A stretch of DNA of 49,677 nucleotides from Promethearchaeia archaeon (GCA_029856235.1 JAHQWP010000042.1:1-49677), one strand, 5' to 3'; positions 19,731 to 29,934 are shown, numbered from the stretch's first letter. The notes: generated by a model from the sequence alone, not told the origin. Made by a program: numbers and translations.

Positions 19731-22700
19731 TTATTGTCCTTGGAATTTTAATGATTTACCACAGCTTGGGCAGAAATTTCTTAGAGAAGTTAATTGGTAC
19801 CCACAATAAGGACAGTAATGAACATTTATGTGGGTTTGATCGTATGGCTCTTGAATAGAATCATCTCCATAATAATGTTCATAATATCCTTCGGACGGAG
19901 TTGATATTCGAGATAATTTCTTTTTTCTTAAAAATAATAAAATGCCCGCAATTACTCCAATAACAACTACAATAGCTACTATTACTACTAAAACTAAAAC
20001 TAAATCTAATTCTAGAGACGATTGAATTAAAAAAGCTATTATAAAGTCTTCTGACTCGCCCTCACTATCAAAAGCAGTAATCCATAATATTGCTAAATAG
20101 CCATCTTGAGTAGCAGTATCGTATTGTGACGCTGTTGAAATTTCTTTAGTTCCAGTTATAGATGGAAAGCTCATAGTATATGGGACTGTAAATCTACCAT
20201 TATGAGTGTTCGAGCTCGGTTCATAAGCCAATTCAGAAAGAATATAAGTTCTTGGATTTATAGGTACTATTGTATTATCTTCGGAGATTGATACGATAAA
20301 AAGATTGACAGACACCCTCATTTCTGAACTGTCTTGATCTTCATAACTGACTGAATCCGTCAAGTTTACTTCGAAATCTAATTGATTTCCCTGAGATACA
20401 GAATAAACATTTACACTATCCTCTGTATGAGTCTCATCAAAAAAAAGTGTTTTAGAACTATCGATTATTAATACGCTGGAACTTTCTTCGACGAACTCCG
20501 GGGGATTATTGACGATTCCTGAAACTAATCTTGGAGAATAAGGATTGTAGTAATTATTAATGGGATTGTAAGGTAGGATATAAAATGTTGCAACGCCAGA
20601 AGGATCCACAGAAGTTGGAATAAAGCTATTTGAGTAATCAAAAGGATTAGGGCTAGAATTAGATAATACAAACGTTTTATTTATTGTGCTTTGTTTGTTG
20701 TAATAAGAAAACGGTAAAATTGACATATAAGATACAACATTATAACTAGTTCCATCAAGCGTAGCTTCAATATCTAGCGAATCGAATCCATTTCTTTCTA
20801 TGCCAATAGTACTAAACGTACTTGTAAATTGTGGTATTTGGGATGAATTGTAATATAAGATTTTGGAGATTTTCATGTAAATATTACCTCCATATGTTAG
20901 GTTTACTTTAATAATATATGGTTTATCACTTGGGGCTGGTAGAGAAAATGTTGTATTGATGGAAATTCCATCTGAGTTAGAAATCATGCCCACGATATCA
21001 GAATACCCATCGTTTTCTATTGAAACATTTAAATAATTATTAAGATAAGTTGAGCTAATTGGTACATCTCCAATCTGATCTTTAATAAAAACTGAAATGT
21101 TAAGTTGAGGTGATGGTGTACTTTCAGATGGCAAAGAAATATCGATTGATACATTTTCAGTTTCTAAGAAATATTTCATTAGATTTCTTGTTAAGAATTG
21201 ATGATCTTGACGGTAAGAAGATGATTTATATAATTCAGCAGCCCAATGTAAATCACCAAAAGCCACGAAACGACCCCCTCCACTAACTCTATTATCATAT
21301 GCCGCGGCTAATGCATTTCCATTTGAAGCGGCAATAACTTCAGCAGCTCCTGTAACGTTTAAGGTGCTTCCATAGTTCCATACAAATTTACTCACATTTT
21401 GAAAGATATCTGAATGGGTAAGATCAGTTATGGATTGAGAGCTCACCGTTGCTCCAAGTCCTAGCCAAGTTTCGTCAGCTATATTTTCTTCATTAATTTC
21501 TATTCCCAAATTAAGAAACGAAAATAGATCGTTTATGTTAGTAACGCACAAATCTTGATATCTCGTTCCTAAAAATAGAATATTACCCCCACTATCAAAA
21601 TACTCTTTCAAATTTTTAAATTCAAGAGGATTAAACGGTAGAATAGGATTTTGTAATACAATCAAATCGTATCGAGCTAAAAGTTCTTCTGTTAATATAG
21701 AATTACTCGTAGATCTATCGTAATTTGGAGTCCAAAATTCTGCTAAATAATCAATAGATATATTTAAATCTGCAATATCTCTCATCCAATTATAAAGGTC
21801 CATCTGATAGAACGAAAGATCTGAGAACCAATCATTTAGTCCATGGTAAGATTCCATTAATATTTTATATTCTGGCAATCGAACTTCAAACGTAAGTTCT
21901 ATTTTATCGTATAATCTAACTCCAGATGTGATATTTATTTCAAATGTTCTTGTTCCTGGGGCAGCGTTCGATTCTATCTCTGCATTTACTGCTACGAAAT
22001 CTACTGCAGCATCAGCAAAGATTATCTGAGATTTATCTAAAGATAAAAATATTCCATCTATATTATTTGGAAAATTGATATCTAATGTAATGTCTTTACC
22101 AGAGAGCACTGTTAAATTATATACTTGGTGATCTCCTGGAAAGTGTAACAAATCATATGGTTCAATAGGGAGTTCATTAGGAGTAATTTTAGCTACATTG
22201 TTAACATCAGAATAAGTCGCATTCAAATACTCTAAATATGTAAGTGATGCGGATACATTAATTAGTCCATATCCAGACTTCAAAAATTCAGCATCTTCAG
22301 CATTAGAAAGGGTTTGAGCGCCTTCTAAAAGAGCAATTCTTGCGGTTTCAGGGGTTATGGAAGGATATGCTTGTTTCAAGATTGCTAAAGCCCCAGCAAC
22401 CATAGGGCAAGACATACTCGTACCACTTAAAGGAATATAATCCCCAACACCGGGATAATCAAAATAATCTCCAATAAAACGATATTCATCTGATATTACC
22501 GATTCTGGTGCCTCTGTTGAAATAATGTTTACCCCCGGAGCAACTACATCTGGATAACTTAAATACGATAATGATGGACCCCAACTACTAAAAGAAGATA
22601 GATTATTATTACTATCGGAAGCACCTACTGAGATAACATCAACACCAGATGCTGGAGAGCCACCAGAAATATATTCTGGTCCGGAATTTCCCGCTGATGA

Positions 22701-23696
22701 AACACAAATTACTCCAAGATCGGTGGCCGCGGCAAGTGCTAATATTAAAGGATCGCTTCCGATGGGGTAGTTATCACCAAAACTCATAGAAATAATGTCA
22801 GCGTTGGCAGTATTTACGCTCCATTCGATCGCACTAATAATATCGCCTTCTTCTAATCCAGAAAGACTACCCGATTTTGCGTTTATCAGAGATACCCCTG
22901 GAGCAACTCCTTTATACTTCCCGCTTGAAGCACTACCATTCCCTCCAATGATGCCTGCAACATGTGTTCCATGACCGTAATAATCTTCAAAGGAAGATTC
23001 ATCAGATACAAAATTTTCGCTCGCTATTATGTTTAAATCAGGATGTTCATAAATTCCCGTATCGAGCACCGCAACTTTAACTCCAGTACCGTCATACATT
23101 AGATTTTCGGCCCCTATTGCAGGTAACCACCAATTAGGATAATTATTTGAACTTAAAGCGCTTGATTCTGGAAGTTCTTCTTGATAGTAAGGCGACTCAT
23201 AATTTCTTGATTTGAAAACTTTCTCTAATGCTATTTTTTCTTCCAGTTTTTCCTTTTTTGTAAACAATTCATTAGGATCACACTTCAGATATACAGCCGG
23301 AATGATGTCGTAATTTTCTATAATTTCATACTCATCTAAAATAGATGTTATTACCTCAATCCGCTCTGATTTTGAAGTTTTTTCTTGAAATAACATAATA
23401 ATTTTGATTTCATTAATATTAGATTCTTGGAATAATTCGAAGCTATTAATCAAAAGGTCTCCAAATAGACTATCATGTTGATTTAATAGTAATGTTGAAT
23501 CAAGATATTCATTACTTGCATAGTTTGAAGTAATAATCGATAAATCATCAAATTTTAATTCGGTTTCGCTAAGACTATATGGATTCGAGACTAATAACAT
23601 ACTTGCTCCTAGAATTGGACTAATTATCGAGTTAATTATCAGAACACCAATTAATAGAAATTTACTTTTGCTCCAAAGATTTTTCATAGTCTTCAA
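19731..23696 (-). CDS. Secreted, C-terminally membrane-anchored S8 subtilase with GATase-like domain and cytosolic zinc-ribbon tail
   Basis: Signal peptide; Asp VAVLDTGIYEHPDL, His YGHGTHVAGIIGG, Ser LSGTSMSCPMVAGALAI; YDLIVLQNPILPF...YFDSGGNILFLG...GGGRFVAFGDLHW; TM LVVIVAIVVVIGVIAGILLFLRKKK; CPYCGYQLTSLRNFCPSCG. Confidence 0.93.
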   Translation of the reverse strand: MKTMKNLWSKSKFLLIGVLIINSIISPILGASMLLVSNPYSLSETELKFDDLSIITSNYASNEYLDSTLLLNQHDSLFGDLLINSFELFQESNINEIKIIMLFQEKTSKSERIEVITSILDEYEIIENYDIIPAVYLKCDPNELFTKKEKLEEKIALEKVFKSRNYESPYYQEELPESSALSSNNYPNWWLPAIGAENLMYDGTGVKVAVLDTGIYEHPDLNIIASENFVSDESSFEDYYGHGTHVAGIIGGNGSASSGKYKGVAPGVSLINAKSGSLSGLEEGDIISAIEWSVNTANADIISMSFGDNYPIGSDPLILALAAATDLGVICVSSAGNSGPEYISGGSPASGVDVISVGASDSNNNLSSFSSWGPSLSYLSYPDVVAPGVNIISTEAPESVISDEYRFIGDYFDYPGVGDYIPLSGTSMSCPMVAGALAILKQAYPSITPETARIALLEGAQTLSNAEDAEFLKSGYGLINVSASLTYLEYLNATYSDVNNVAKITPNELPIEPYDLLHFPGDHQVYNLTVLSGKDITLDINFPNNIDGIFLSLDKSQIIFADAAVDFVAVNAEIESNAAPGTRTFEINITSGVRLYDKIELTFEVRLPEYKILMESYHGLNDWFSDLSFYQMDLYNWMRDIADLNISIDYLAEFWTPNYDRSTSNSILTEELLARYDLIVLQNPILPFNPLEFKNLKEYFDSGGNILFLGTRYQDLCVTNINDLFSFLNLGIEINEENIADETWLGLGATVSSQSITDLTHSDIFQNVSKFVWNYGSTLNVTGAAEVIAASNGNALAAAYDNRVSGGGRFVAFGDLHWAAELYKSSSYRQDHQFLTRNLMKYFLETENVSIDISLPSESTPSPQLNISVFIKDQIGDVPISSTYLNNYLNVSIENDGYSDIVGMISNSDGISINTTFSLPAPSDKPYIIKVNLTYGGNIYMKISKILYYNSSQIPQFTSTFSTIGIERNGFDSLDIEATLDGTSYNVVSYMSILPFSYYNKQSTINKTFVLSNSSPNPFDYSNSFIPTSVDPSGVATFYILPYNPINNYYNPYSPRLVSGIVNNPPEFVEESSSVLIIDSSKTLFFDETHTEDSVNVYSVSQGNQLDFEVNLTDSVSYEDQDSSEMRVSVNLFIVSISEDNTIVPINPRTYILSELAYEPSSNTHNGRFTVPYTMSFPSITGTKEISTASQYDTATQDGYLAILWITAFDSEGESEDFIIAFLIQSSLELDLVLVLVVIVAIVVVIGVIAGILLFLRKKKLSRISTPSEGYYEHYYGDDSIQEPYDQTHINVHYCPYCGYQLTSLRNFCPSCGKSLKFQGQ

Positions 23697-23837
23697 ATAA
23701 CAAAATAGCTATTTAATTCTAACTTTAATAGTTAAAAAACCATAATTTTTTTTAGAAATACATTATTATTTAATTCTACAGCTAACGATCTTTTATCTGT
23801 CTGAAAATTACAGAATTAAGTAAGTTATTTTTCATAA

Positions 23838-23909
23838 GGGGCTGTGGATTAGTCGCAGATCGTTCGCTTGGCATGCGAAAGGCCGGGGGTTCAATTCCCC
23901 CCAGCTCCA
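23838..23909 (+). tRNA. tRNA-Ala (anticodon GGC)
   Basis: Full cloverleaf by hand: acceptor GGGGCTG/CAGCTCC with G3:U70, D-arm GATT/GATC, anticodon stem TTCGC-TTGGCAT-GCGAA, T-arm GGGGG-TTCAATT-CCCCC, discriminator A. No intron, CCA not encoded. Confidence 0.95.
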
Positions 23910-23981
23910 CTATTTATTTTAATTTGAATTCTCTTCTAATTTATTTGGATCTAAAAAAAGAAAAAGAAAAAATAAAGATGT

Positions 23982-24473
23982 TTATTCTTTCAAAGCTAAT
24001 CCGAGTATTCCACCAATAAGCATTAAAGCGGCATCCACAAATAAAAAAGAACCAGATAAAGAGACTGGAACTGAAATTACAATTGTTATAGTTCCTAAGG
24101 GTACAATCATTCCAACAATACCAAGTATTCCTCCAATTAACGCTAAAATACTTCCGAACTTCTTACCCATTAGGGCAAGTATCCCTCCAATAATCCCTAA
24201 GACACCCCAGAGTAATGTAAGTATAAACCTTAGATACATTAATTCTCGAGAAAAGCCAACATCCGCCCATGAAAGTCCTCCATCTGCTAAACTAGCTTCG
24301 TTTAAGGCAATTGAACTAAAAACAAAATATCCTGACATAAGCATAATGCCGCCTCCAACTAAAGCTAAAATAGGTCCTACCAATAATTTGCCTTTGACAA
24401 CCATTTTATTCATCTTAATTAAATGAAATTTAATGTATATTTGTGTGTTTTGTATATATAAGAATATAAGCAA
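23982..24473 (-). CDS. Small multi-TM membrane protein (likely start at MNKMVVKGK)
   Basis: Four hydrophobic spans with Gly-rich repeats (VGGGIMLMSGYFVF, GVLGIIGGILALMG, ALIGGILGIVGMI, ALMLIGGILGLALKE). Confidence 0.65.
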   Translation of the reverse strand: MLIFLYIQNTQIYIKFHLIKMNKMVVKGKLLVGPILALVGGGIMLMSGYFVFSSIALNEASLADGGLSWADVGFSRELMYLRFILTLLWGVLGIIGGILALMGKKFGSILALIGGILGIVGMIVPLGTITIVISVPVSLSGSFLFVDAALMLIGGILGLALKE

Positions 24474-24486
24474 TTTTGATTTTTAA

Positions 24487-24510
24487 TTCGTGAAATTCCG
24501 GTTTCACGAA
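24487..24510. repeat. 9-bp inverted repeat TTCGTGAAA-ttccgg-TTTCACGAA in divergent promoter region
   Basis: Arms 24487-24495 and 24502-24510 are exact reverse complements, between divergent genes. Confidence 0.7.
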
Positions 24511-24549
24511 GATTTTATGCATTTATAAATTAGCAAAACTTAATTTAAT

Positions 24550-25254
24550 TTGATGGAAATGAAAAAAGTTGGAATATTAGGCGGAATGTCATATGAATCG
24601 ACAATAAAATATTATGATTTGCTTCTTCAGAAGTATTACGATAGATACCAAGACTATCATTATCCAGAAGTGTTAATTTATAGTCTTGATTTTCAAAAAG
24701 TAATCGATTATGAATTGGGTGACGATGAAGGTATTTATGTGGATTATTTAATGAAAGGGATTAACTCTTTAAAAATGGGGGGATCAGAATTCATTATTAT
24801 GGCGGCAAATTCGCCTCATGCAGTTTATAATAAATTGGTTCAAAAATCAGAAGTCCCAATACTGAGTATTGTAGAAGCTACAGCAACGGAAGCGAAACGC
24901 AAGAATTTGAGTACACTTTTATTATTGGGAATCAAATATACGATGCAATCTTCATTCTATAAAGACTATTTTGCGAAATTAGATTTGAAGGTTATAACTC
25001 CTTTAGAATCAGAACAAGATAAAATAAACCAAATTATTTTTGATGAGTTAGTAATCGGTAAGTTTACGAAAAAGAGCAAAGAAACGCTCTTAAAAATAAT
25101 AAACAGCTACGTTGTAGATGGGGTTATTCTTGGATGCACCGAATTGCCTTTAATACTCCAACAAAATGATAGTGATGTAATTTTGCTCGATACAGTTGAA
25201 ATTCATGTAGATGCCGCCTTAAAATATTGCCTAGAAAAGAGAGGATCGCTGTAA
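24550..25254 (+). CDS. Aspartate/glutamate racemase family protein
   Basis: KKVGILGGMSYESTIKYYDLL, MAANSPHAVY, DGVILGCTELPLIL, LLDTVEIHVDAAL. Confidence 0.87.
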   Translation: MMEMKKVGILGGMSYESTIKYYDLLLQKYYDRYQDYHYPEVLIYSLDFQKVIDYELGDDEGIYVDYLMKGINSLKMGGSEFIIMAANSPHAVYNKLVQKSEVPILSIVEATATEAKRKNLSTLLLLGIKYTMQSSFYKDYFAKLDLKVITPLESEQDKINQIIFDELVIGKFTKKSKETLLKIINSYVVDGVILGCTELPLILQQNDSDVILLDTVEIHVDAALKYCLEKRGSL

Positions 25255-25352
25255 TTATCATACTTTCCGAAGTTTTTTTTGTAAATTTCCAACTGTTTGA
25301 AAGCTTTTTTAATTCCCAACTGCTATTTAATAATTAAGATAATAATGAATAA

Positions 25353-27635
25353 TTGGTAATTTCTATAGTGCGCTTTAAGCTAACGAGGATTAAAGTAAAG
25401 GATTTAGCTCCAATTATTTTAGTCATGTTATTACTATTCGTGTCAATTGCCTGCGCCAATATGCTAATTCCAAGCTATGGCGTTATTCAATTTGAGTTTG
25501 GTATTCCTGAGGCGCTCATAGCAATTCCAGATTCGTTTTTTTTGTTGACTAGTGCGACCTTTGCCTTAATTTGGGGATATTATACCGATAGAATTGATAG
25601 AACCAAAGTAATAATCGCAGGTGCATTTTCTTGGACTCTCGGTATGATGTTGACGGGTTTTTCAACATCATTCGTAGTAATACTGATTTCGAGAATGATA
25701 AGCGGAATCGGATTGGGATGTGTAATACCAGTTGGCTATTCCATTATCTCCGATGCGATTCCTCCTGATGAAAGATCCGGCTGGTTCGGCACGCTCGCGA
25801 TTTTGAGCTCAATTTCTAACGGTAGTGGTCAAGCCTTGTCTTCCTTCATAGGACCGATATTGGGTTGGAGATTTCCATTCTTTTTGTTATCGGGAATTAG
25901 TATAGTGATAGTATGTGTCTTATTTTTTGTCAAAATCCCTCAACGGGGTGCCAGTGAGAACGAGTTATTAGATCTCGTCGAATTGAATTTAGAATATAGT
26001 TATAAAATATCAAAAAAAGATTTAGGTAATATACTAAAAAAGAAGACAAACAAATATTTAATCATCCAGGGCTTTTTCGCGATAATCCCAGGAACGCTTT
26101 TCGTTTACTTTATGACTTCTATGCTCTCAACTCATTATTTCTATATACTACCAATTGATATAAAACTTCAAACCGCCGCGATATTTGCTGGTCTTTTAGG
26201 AGTTGGTTATTTGTTAGGAAATGCAATTATGTCATATATAGGCGATATTTTATTTCGAAAAAACAAAAAAAATCGAACTCGATTAGCAACAGCTTGTATG
26301 CTCCTCAGTATTCCATTTGTACTTTTAATGTTATTTTCTATACAACCTATTAGCAACGAAGTGGTAACTAATCTAAATTATCCAACTCCAATACCTCCCG
26401 GAGAGATGGCAGAATATGTAATTTTAACGATTATAGAGATTTTTAAAGTTTCTCCAAATTATATTTATTATTTCGTATTTGGATTTATAGGAGCAGTGTT
26501 TAGTACAGGTTGGGTGTCAAACAAGAATGCAGTTATGGTGGATGTTAATCTTCCTGAGCACAAAGGAACTTCTACTTCCTTTTTTAGTCTAGCAGAGCAA
26601 ATGGGAAAAGGAATTACGCTATTGATATCCTTTTCTTTGATCTCATTTTTTGGAAGTGTGTTTAATATGATGCTCTTTTCGGTATTTCTTTGGGTACCTT
26701 CCGCTTTACTATGGTTCCTCGCTGGTAGATCTGTTGAAGCCGATATGGAATATAAATCTACGATTCTTTCGGAAAGAAAGCAGATAAATTTGTTGGATTT
26801 TATCTTTGAATTAGAAATTCAAATGGATAGAGCTACTCAAAAAATCCAAGATTCAAAGTACTACATTTTATCAGATACGTTGAAATTTAATAAATTGCTA
26901 GAAGAAGCTATTGCAATTTTAAGTTATTGTGAAAAGGAAGGAGAATTTAGGAGCATTACCAAAATAGAGAAAAGAGCACACGATCTTAATGTTAAGGCAA
27001 ACTCAATCAAAAATATGGCTAATCAAATTTTTAAGATTCTTGAGTTAGAGGATTTAACCGCTAAAGAAATAGATATGTTTAACGAAGATTTAAGACAGAT
27101 TAGGTTAAAAATTGCGGAAGGAGAAAGAAGTACTTTTGGAGATCTTCAAATCCTTTATGAAGATGCTTATTTGAAAATAATAGAAGCTCGGCTACTAAGA
27201 AAAAACGATTTAATTAAGAGTAGGGGTAAAGTTTTAGACTCAATCAAAATCTACGAGAGAGTAAAAAACCTATTAAATGAGCGATTAGACGTCATTTTAG
27301 ACAATTCAGAGCTACGTGACGAGGAAAAGTTTGTATACGATAAAGAACAAGAACTATTAGAAAAATGTTCTAAAGCCTTAACAGCGACAAATAATTTGAA
27401 AGAAGAATTCGAAGGGATATTCGAAAAATTAGAAGAAAAAGGGATTACTGAAAAAGACCTAAAAAATATATCTGAGTTAACACTTGAGTATAATATTAAC
27501 CTCTATAAAGTAATTGTGGAAACTTTTGGTCAGGATAAGAAGACTAAAGACACAATTTTGGAAGTATTGGACGAAATTGATGCTATTTTTAACGATTATG
27601 ATAATTTGAAGGAATTAGAATTGAAAGTGTTCTAA
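25353..27635 (+). CDS. MFS transporter with about 280-aa cytosolic helical C-terminal extension
   Basis: About 12 TM spans, loop WGYYTDRIDRTKVIIAG and RMISGIGLGCVIPVGYSIISD; charged helical tail (EKRAHDLNVKANSIKNMANQIFKILELEDLTAKEIDMFNEDLRQIRLK...). TTG start with an internal GTG at 25368. Confidence 0.85.
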   Translation: MVISIVRFKLTRIKVKDLAPIILVMLLLFVSIACANMLIPSYGVIQFEFGIPEALIAIPDSFFLLTSATFALIWGYYTDRIDRTKVIIAGAFSWTLGMMLTGFSTSFVVILISRMISGIGLGCVIPVGYSIISDAIPPDERSGWFGTLAILSSISNGSGQALSSFIGPILGWRFPFFLLSGISIVIVCVLFFVKIPQRGASENELLDLVELNLEYSYKISKKDLGNILKKKTNKYLIIQGFFAIIPGTLFVYFMTSMLSTHYFYILPIDIKLQTAAIFAGLLGVGYLLGNAIMSYIGDILFRKNKKNRTRLATACMLLSIPFVLLMLFSIQPISNEVVTNLNYPTPIPPGEMAEYVILTIIEIFKVSPNYIYYFVFGFIGAVFSTGWVSNKNAVMVDVNLPEHKGTSTSFFSLAEQMGKGITLLISFSLISFFGSVFNMMLFSVFLWVPSALLWFLAGRSVEADMEYKSTILSERKQINLLDFIFELEIQMDRATQKIQDSKYYILSDTLKFNKLLEEAIAILSYCEKEGEFRSITKIEKRAHDLNVKANSIKNMANQIFKILELEDLTAKEIDMFNEDLRQIRLKIAEGERSTFGDLQILYEDAYLKIIEARLLRKNDLIKSRGKVLDSIKIYERVKNLLNERLDVILDNSELRDEEKFVYDKEQELLEKCSKALTATNNLKEEFEGIFEKLEEKGITEKDLKNISELTLEYNINLYKVIVETFGQDKKTKDTILEVLDEIDAIFNDYDNLKELELKVF

Positions 27636-27655
27636 AATTATTAATATTTAATTCA

Positions 27656-28036
27656 TTAGTTGTTTAAAAATTCTGATTTTAAAATCTCTTTATAATCATC
27701 TCTTTCGTTATTTACTAACTCCTTGGTGCTTTTTCCTTTATGATTGTAGTTATCGGGACTATCATTATTTGAGAATAAATTTACAAGTAAAATTAAACAA
27801 TTTTTGAGTTCTAAATCGTTTGTTCTTCCCGAATTAAAGTTATTCATAATTTTAATAAGGAGATTGCTTAACCAAACCTTGTTAAATTGAGATATGTCGA
27901 TCTCCTCATCCTTAGATTTTCTATTGTAAAAATCTAAGATATTTGCTACGCAATCCATTTTAAATTTATTCCTATACCCTTGTGAGAGTTCAAGAATTAC
28001 ATAAATTTGCGCTCTTGAAAATCTCTTAATCTTCAA
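27656..28036 (-). CDS. Hypothetical helical protein
   Basis: 126-codon ORF, TTG start; no recognised family. Confidence 0.45.
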   Translation of the reverse strand: MKIKRFSRAQIYVILELSQGYRNKFKMDCVANILDFYNRKSKDEEIDISQFNKVWLSNLLIKIMNNFNSGRTNDLELKNCLILLVNLFSNNDSPDNYNHKGKSTKELVNNERDDYKEILKSEFLNN

Positions 28037-28154
28037 TATTCTATTTACTGATACATGATAATTCGAGTATAAAAATATTCTTGGCTAAATGTCGCAAGAG
28101 AAAAAAGAAGATAATCCAATATTACTCGAAGAGCTATAAATTTGGATATTTTTT

Positions 28155-28709
28155 TTATATGCCTACTTCGACTCGTTCTATAAAATTATCAATAGCCTGT
28201 TCAAGATCAATTAAATCCTCGACTTCTTTTATATCAGAACTCGCAATTCTATTTAGAAATTCCTTTAAAAGCTTTTCTTTCTCTTTATCTTGAGGAAAGA
28301 TTAAACTACTTTTGTAATGCTCGTAATCTAATATATTAGTAAACACCAAGAAAAGTATCTCAATATGACTGTAGTCTATCATACTAAGAAGTTTCTCTTT
28401 CGTGATCAGAGTTTTAGTCTGGTCTTTGTAAAATCCGGAAAGATCGTTGTAATAATTTGTTATACGAGCAATATTATCTAGCTGTGCTTGTAACGCAGCT
28501 TGACTTATAGGACTATCGTCGCTATACATAATCTCAAAATAGGCGCTGATGAAATCTTTTAATTTTTGGAGTTTTTGCTGAAATACGCGTGTTTTAACGA
28601 TTCTCGTAAACATCGGGCTCTCTTTATCTTTATAAAACTTCAATTCAAACTTAACAATAGCTAAGATATCGAGAAATAATTCCTTAATATCAATATTATC
28701 TTTTTCCAT
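28155..28709 (-). CDS. Hypothetical helical protein
   Basis: 184-codon ORF, ATG start, coding-like composition; no recognised family. Confidence 0.5.
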   Translation of the reverse strand: MEKDNIDIKELFLDILAIVKFELKFYKDKESPMFTRIVKTRVFQQKLQKLKDFISAYFEIMYSDDSPISQAALQAQLDNIARITNYYNDLSGFYKDQTKTLITKEKLLSMIDYSHIEILFLVFTNILDYEHYKSSLIFPQDKEKEKLLKEFLNRIASSDIKEVEDLIDLEQAIDNFIERVEVGI

Positions 28710-28878
28710 TTTAATAGAAGTTAATCGTAAGTGAATTTTTATTTCTAATTACTAATATAGCTTTGATAATATAAAAATATCCTATCTAAAGAATTCTAAT
28801 TTACCAATTAATATAATTTTTAAGGTTAGTCATTCCATCTAAAGTTAAGAATGTATAAGCTTACACTATTACTCTTAG

Positions 28879-29868
28879 TTAATAAGTCAATGGAAAATAT
28901 CTTGGCTCTGGAATCTGTTTTTTAGATTGCGATGGCTTTCTGCTTATTTTTTTTTTTGTCAGCTTTCTGAAGAGTATTGCTTTCACATGAATCTTCAGAA
29001 TTCTAATAGGTGTATATATCATAAACTTTAGATCGTTGGATGGTTTTCGTCTTAGTTTGATAAATCTTCGGTAAAATTTCTCAGCATTCATTCTTTTTTT
29101 AGGTTTTTCAAATGAAATGAATCTATCAACGATTTTATCTATCAATGCTGAATCTTCATAGCAATAATAATTTGAAGCTTTTAACGACCATTTGATAGCT
29201 TCTAGTTGGTATTTTATTGAATTCAATTCTTTAATTGGTCCAATGAGTAGCGCAAAAAAAGAAATAAAGAGATTCATGACACAACTTCTAACCATCTCAC
29301 GAACAGAAATTTTAATTTTATTCTTGAGGTCATTTCTGAGATCATCACCGTATAAAATAGTACTGTTTTTAATAACATTACCTAAAACAATATTTCGAGG
29401 CGCAAATAATGCTGAAAACACGCGGTTTACCCGAAAAATCTTATAAAAAATCGCCTGTTCCCAATATTTTTGCTTAGTTAGAAAATGACTCATAAACATT
29501 CCCGTTGATTGCTGAATGACACTAAGTACTTCGCTGGTTAGCTTAGCTGTTGGTTCTTTAAAACTGTGCTTAATTTCTAGTGCCAGAAAATACCTTTCGA
29601 TTTCTTTAATATGATGGCTTGAGACTCGATTTTTAAAAATGAAGAGCAGATCGCAATCAGACACAATAGTGCTTTCTGATTCTTCTTGTTGGCTTCCAAA
29701 TAAAAGAAGAGATACGATTTTATTAATGCCAATTTCTTTATTGATTAAATCTACGATGTCTTTAATGTAATTACGTGATTGTTCATTTAAACCTTTTAGA
29801 TTACTAGAGATATAATGCTTTATTTTATCATTTGTTTCTCTAGAGCTACTCGAATCGATATCTTGCAT
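28879..29868 (-). CDS. Pol-beta superfamily nucleotidyltransferase-like protein with long basic C-terminus
   Basis: VSLLLFGSQQEESESTIVSDCDLLFIFKNR matches the GS...DxD nucleotidyltransferase motif; helical C-terminal domain; basic tail KLTKKKISRKPSQSKKQ. Confidence 0.7.
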   Translation of the reverse strand: MQDIDSSSSRETNDKIKHYISSNLKGLNEQSRNYIKDIVDLINKEIGINKIVSLLLFGSQQEESESTIVSDCDLLFIFKNRVSSHHIKEIERYFLALEIKHSFKEPTAKLTSEVLSVIQQSTGMFMSHFLTKQKYWEQAIFYKIFRVNRVFSALFAPRNIVLGNVIKNSTILYGDDLRNDLKNKIKISVREMVRSCVMNLFISFFALLIGPIKELNSIKYQLEAIKWSLKASNYYCYEDSALIDKIVDRFISFEKPKKRMNAEKFYRRFIKLRRKPSNDLKFMIYTPIRILKIHVKAILFRKLTKKKISRKPSQSKKQIPEPRYFPLTY

Positions 29869-29934
29869 CTTTTCTTGAAATACAATTTCCTATAATAAAA
29901 ATTTAAAATGAAAATTAAAAGTTGAGTAAAAAAC

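Noticed and set aside
23838-23909. tRNA-Ala as an integration site for a mobile element
   Set aside because: No integrase gene and no repeat of the tRNA 3' end found nearby.
28081-28293. 70-aa plus-strand ORF across the gap between two helical genes
   Set aside because: Largely antisense to the 28155..28709 gene; Ser/Lys-rich low-complexity translation.
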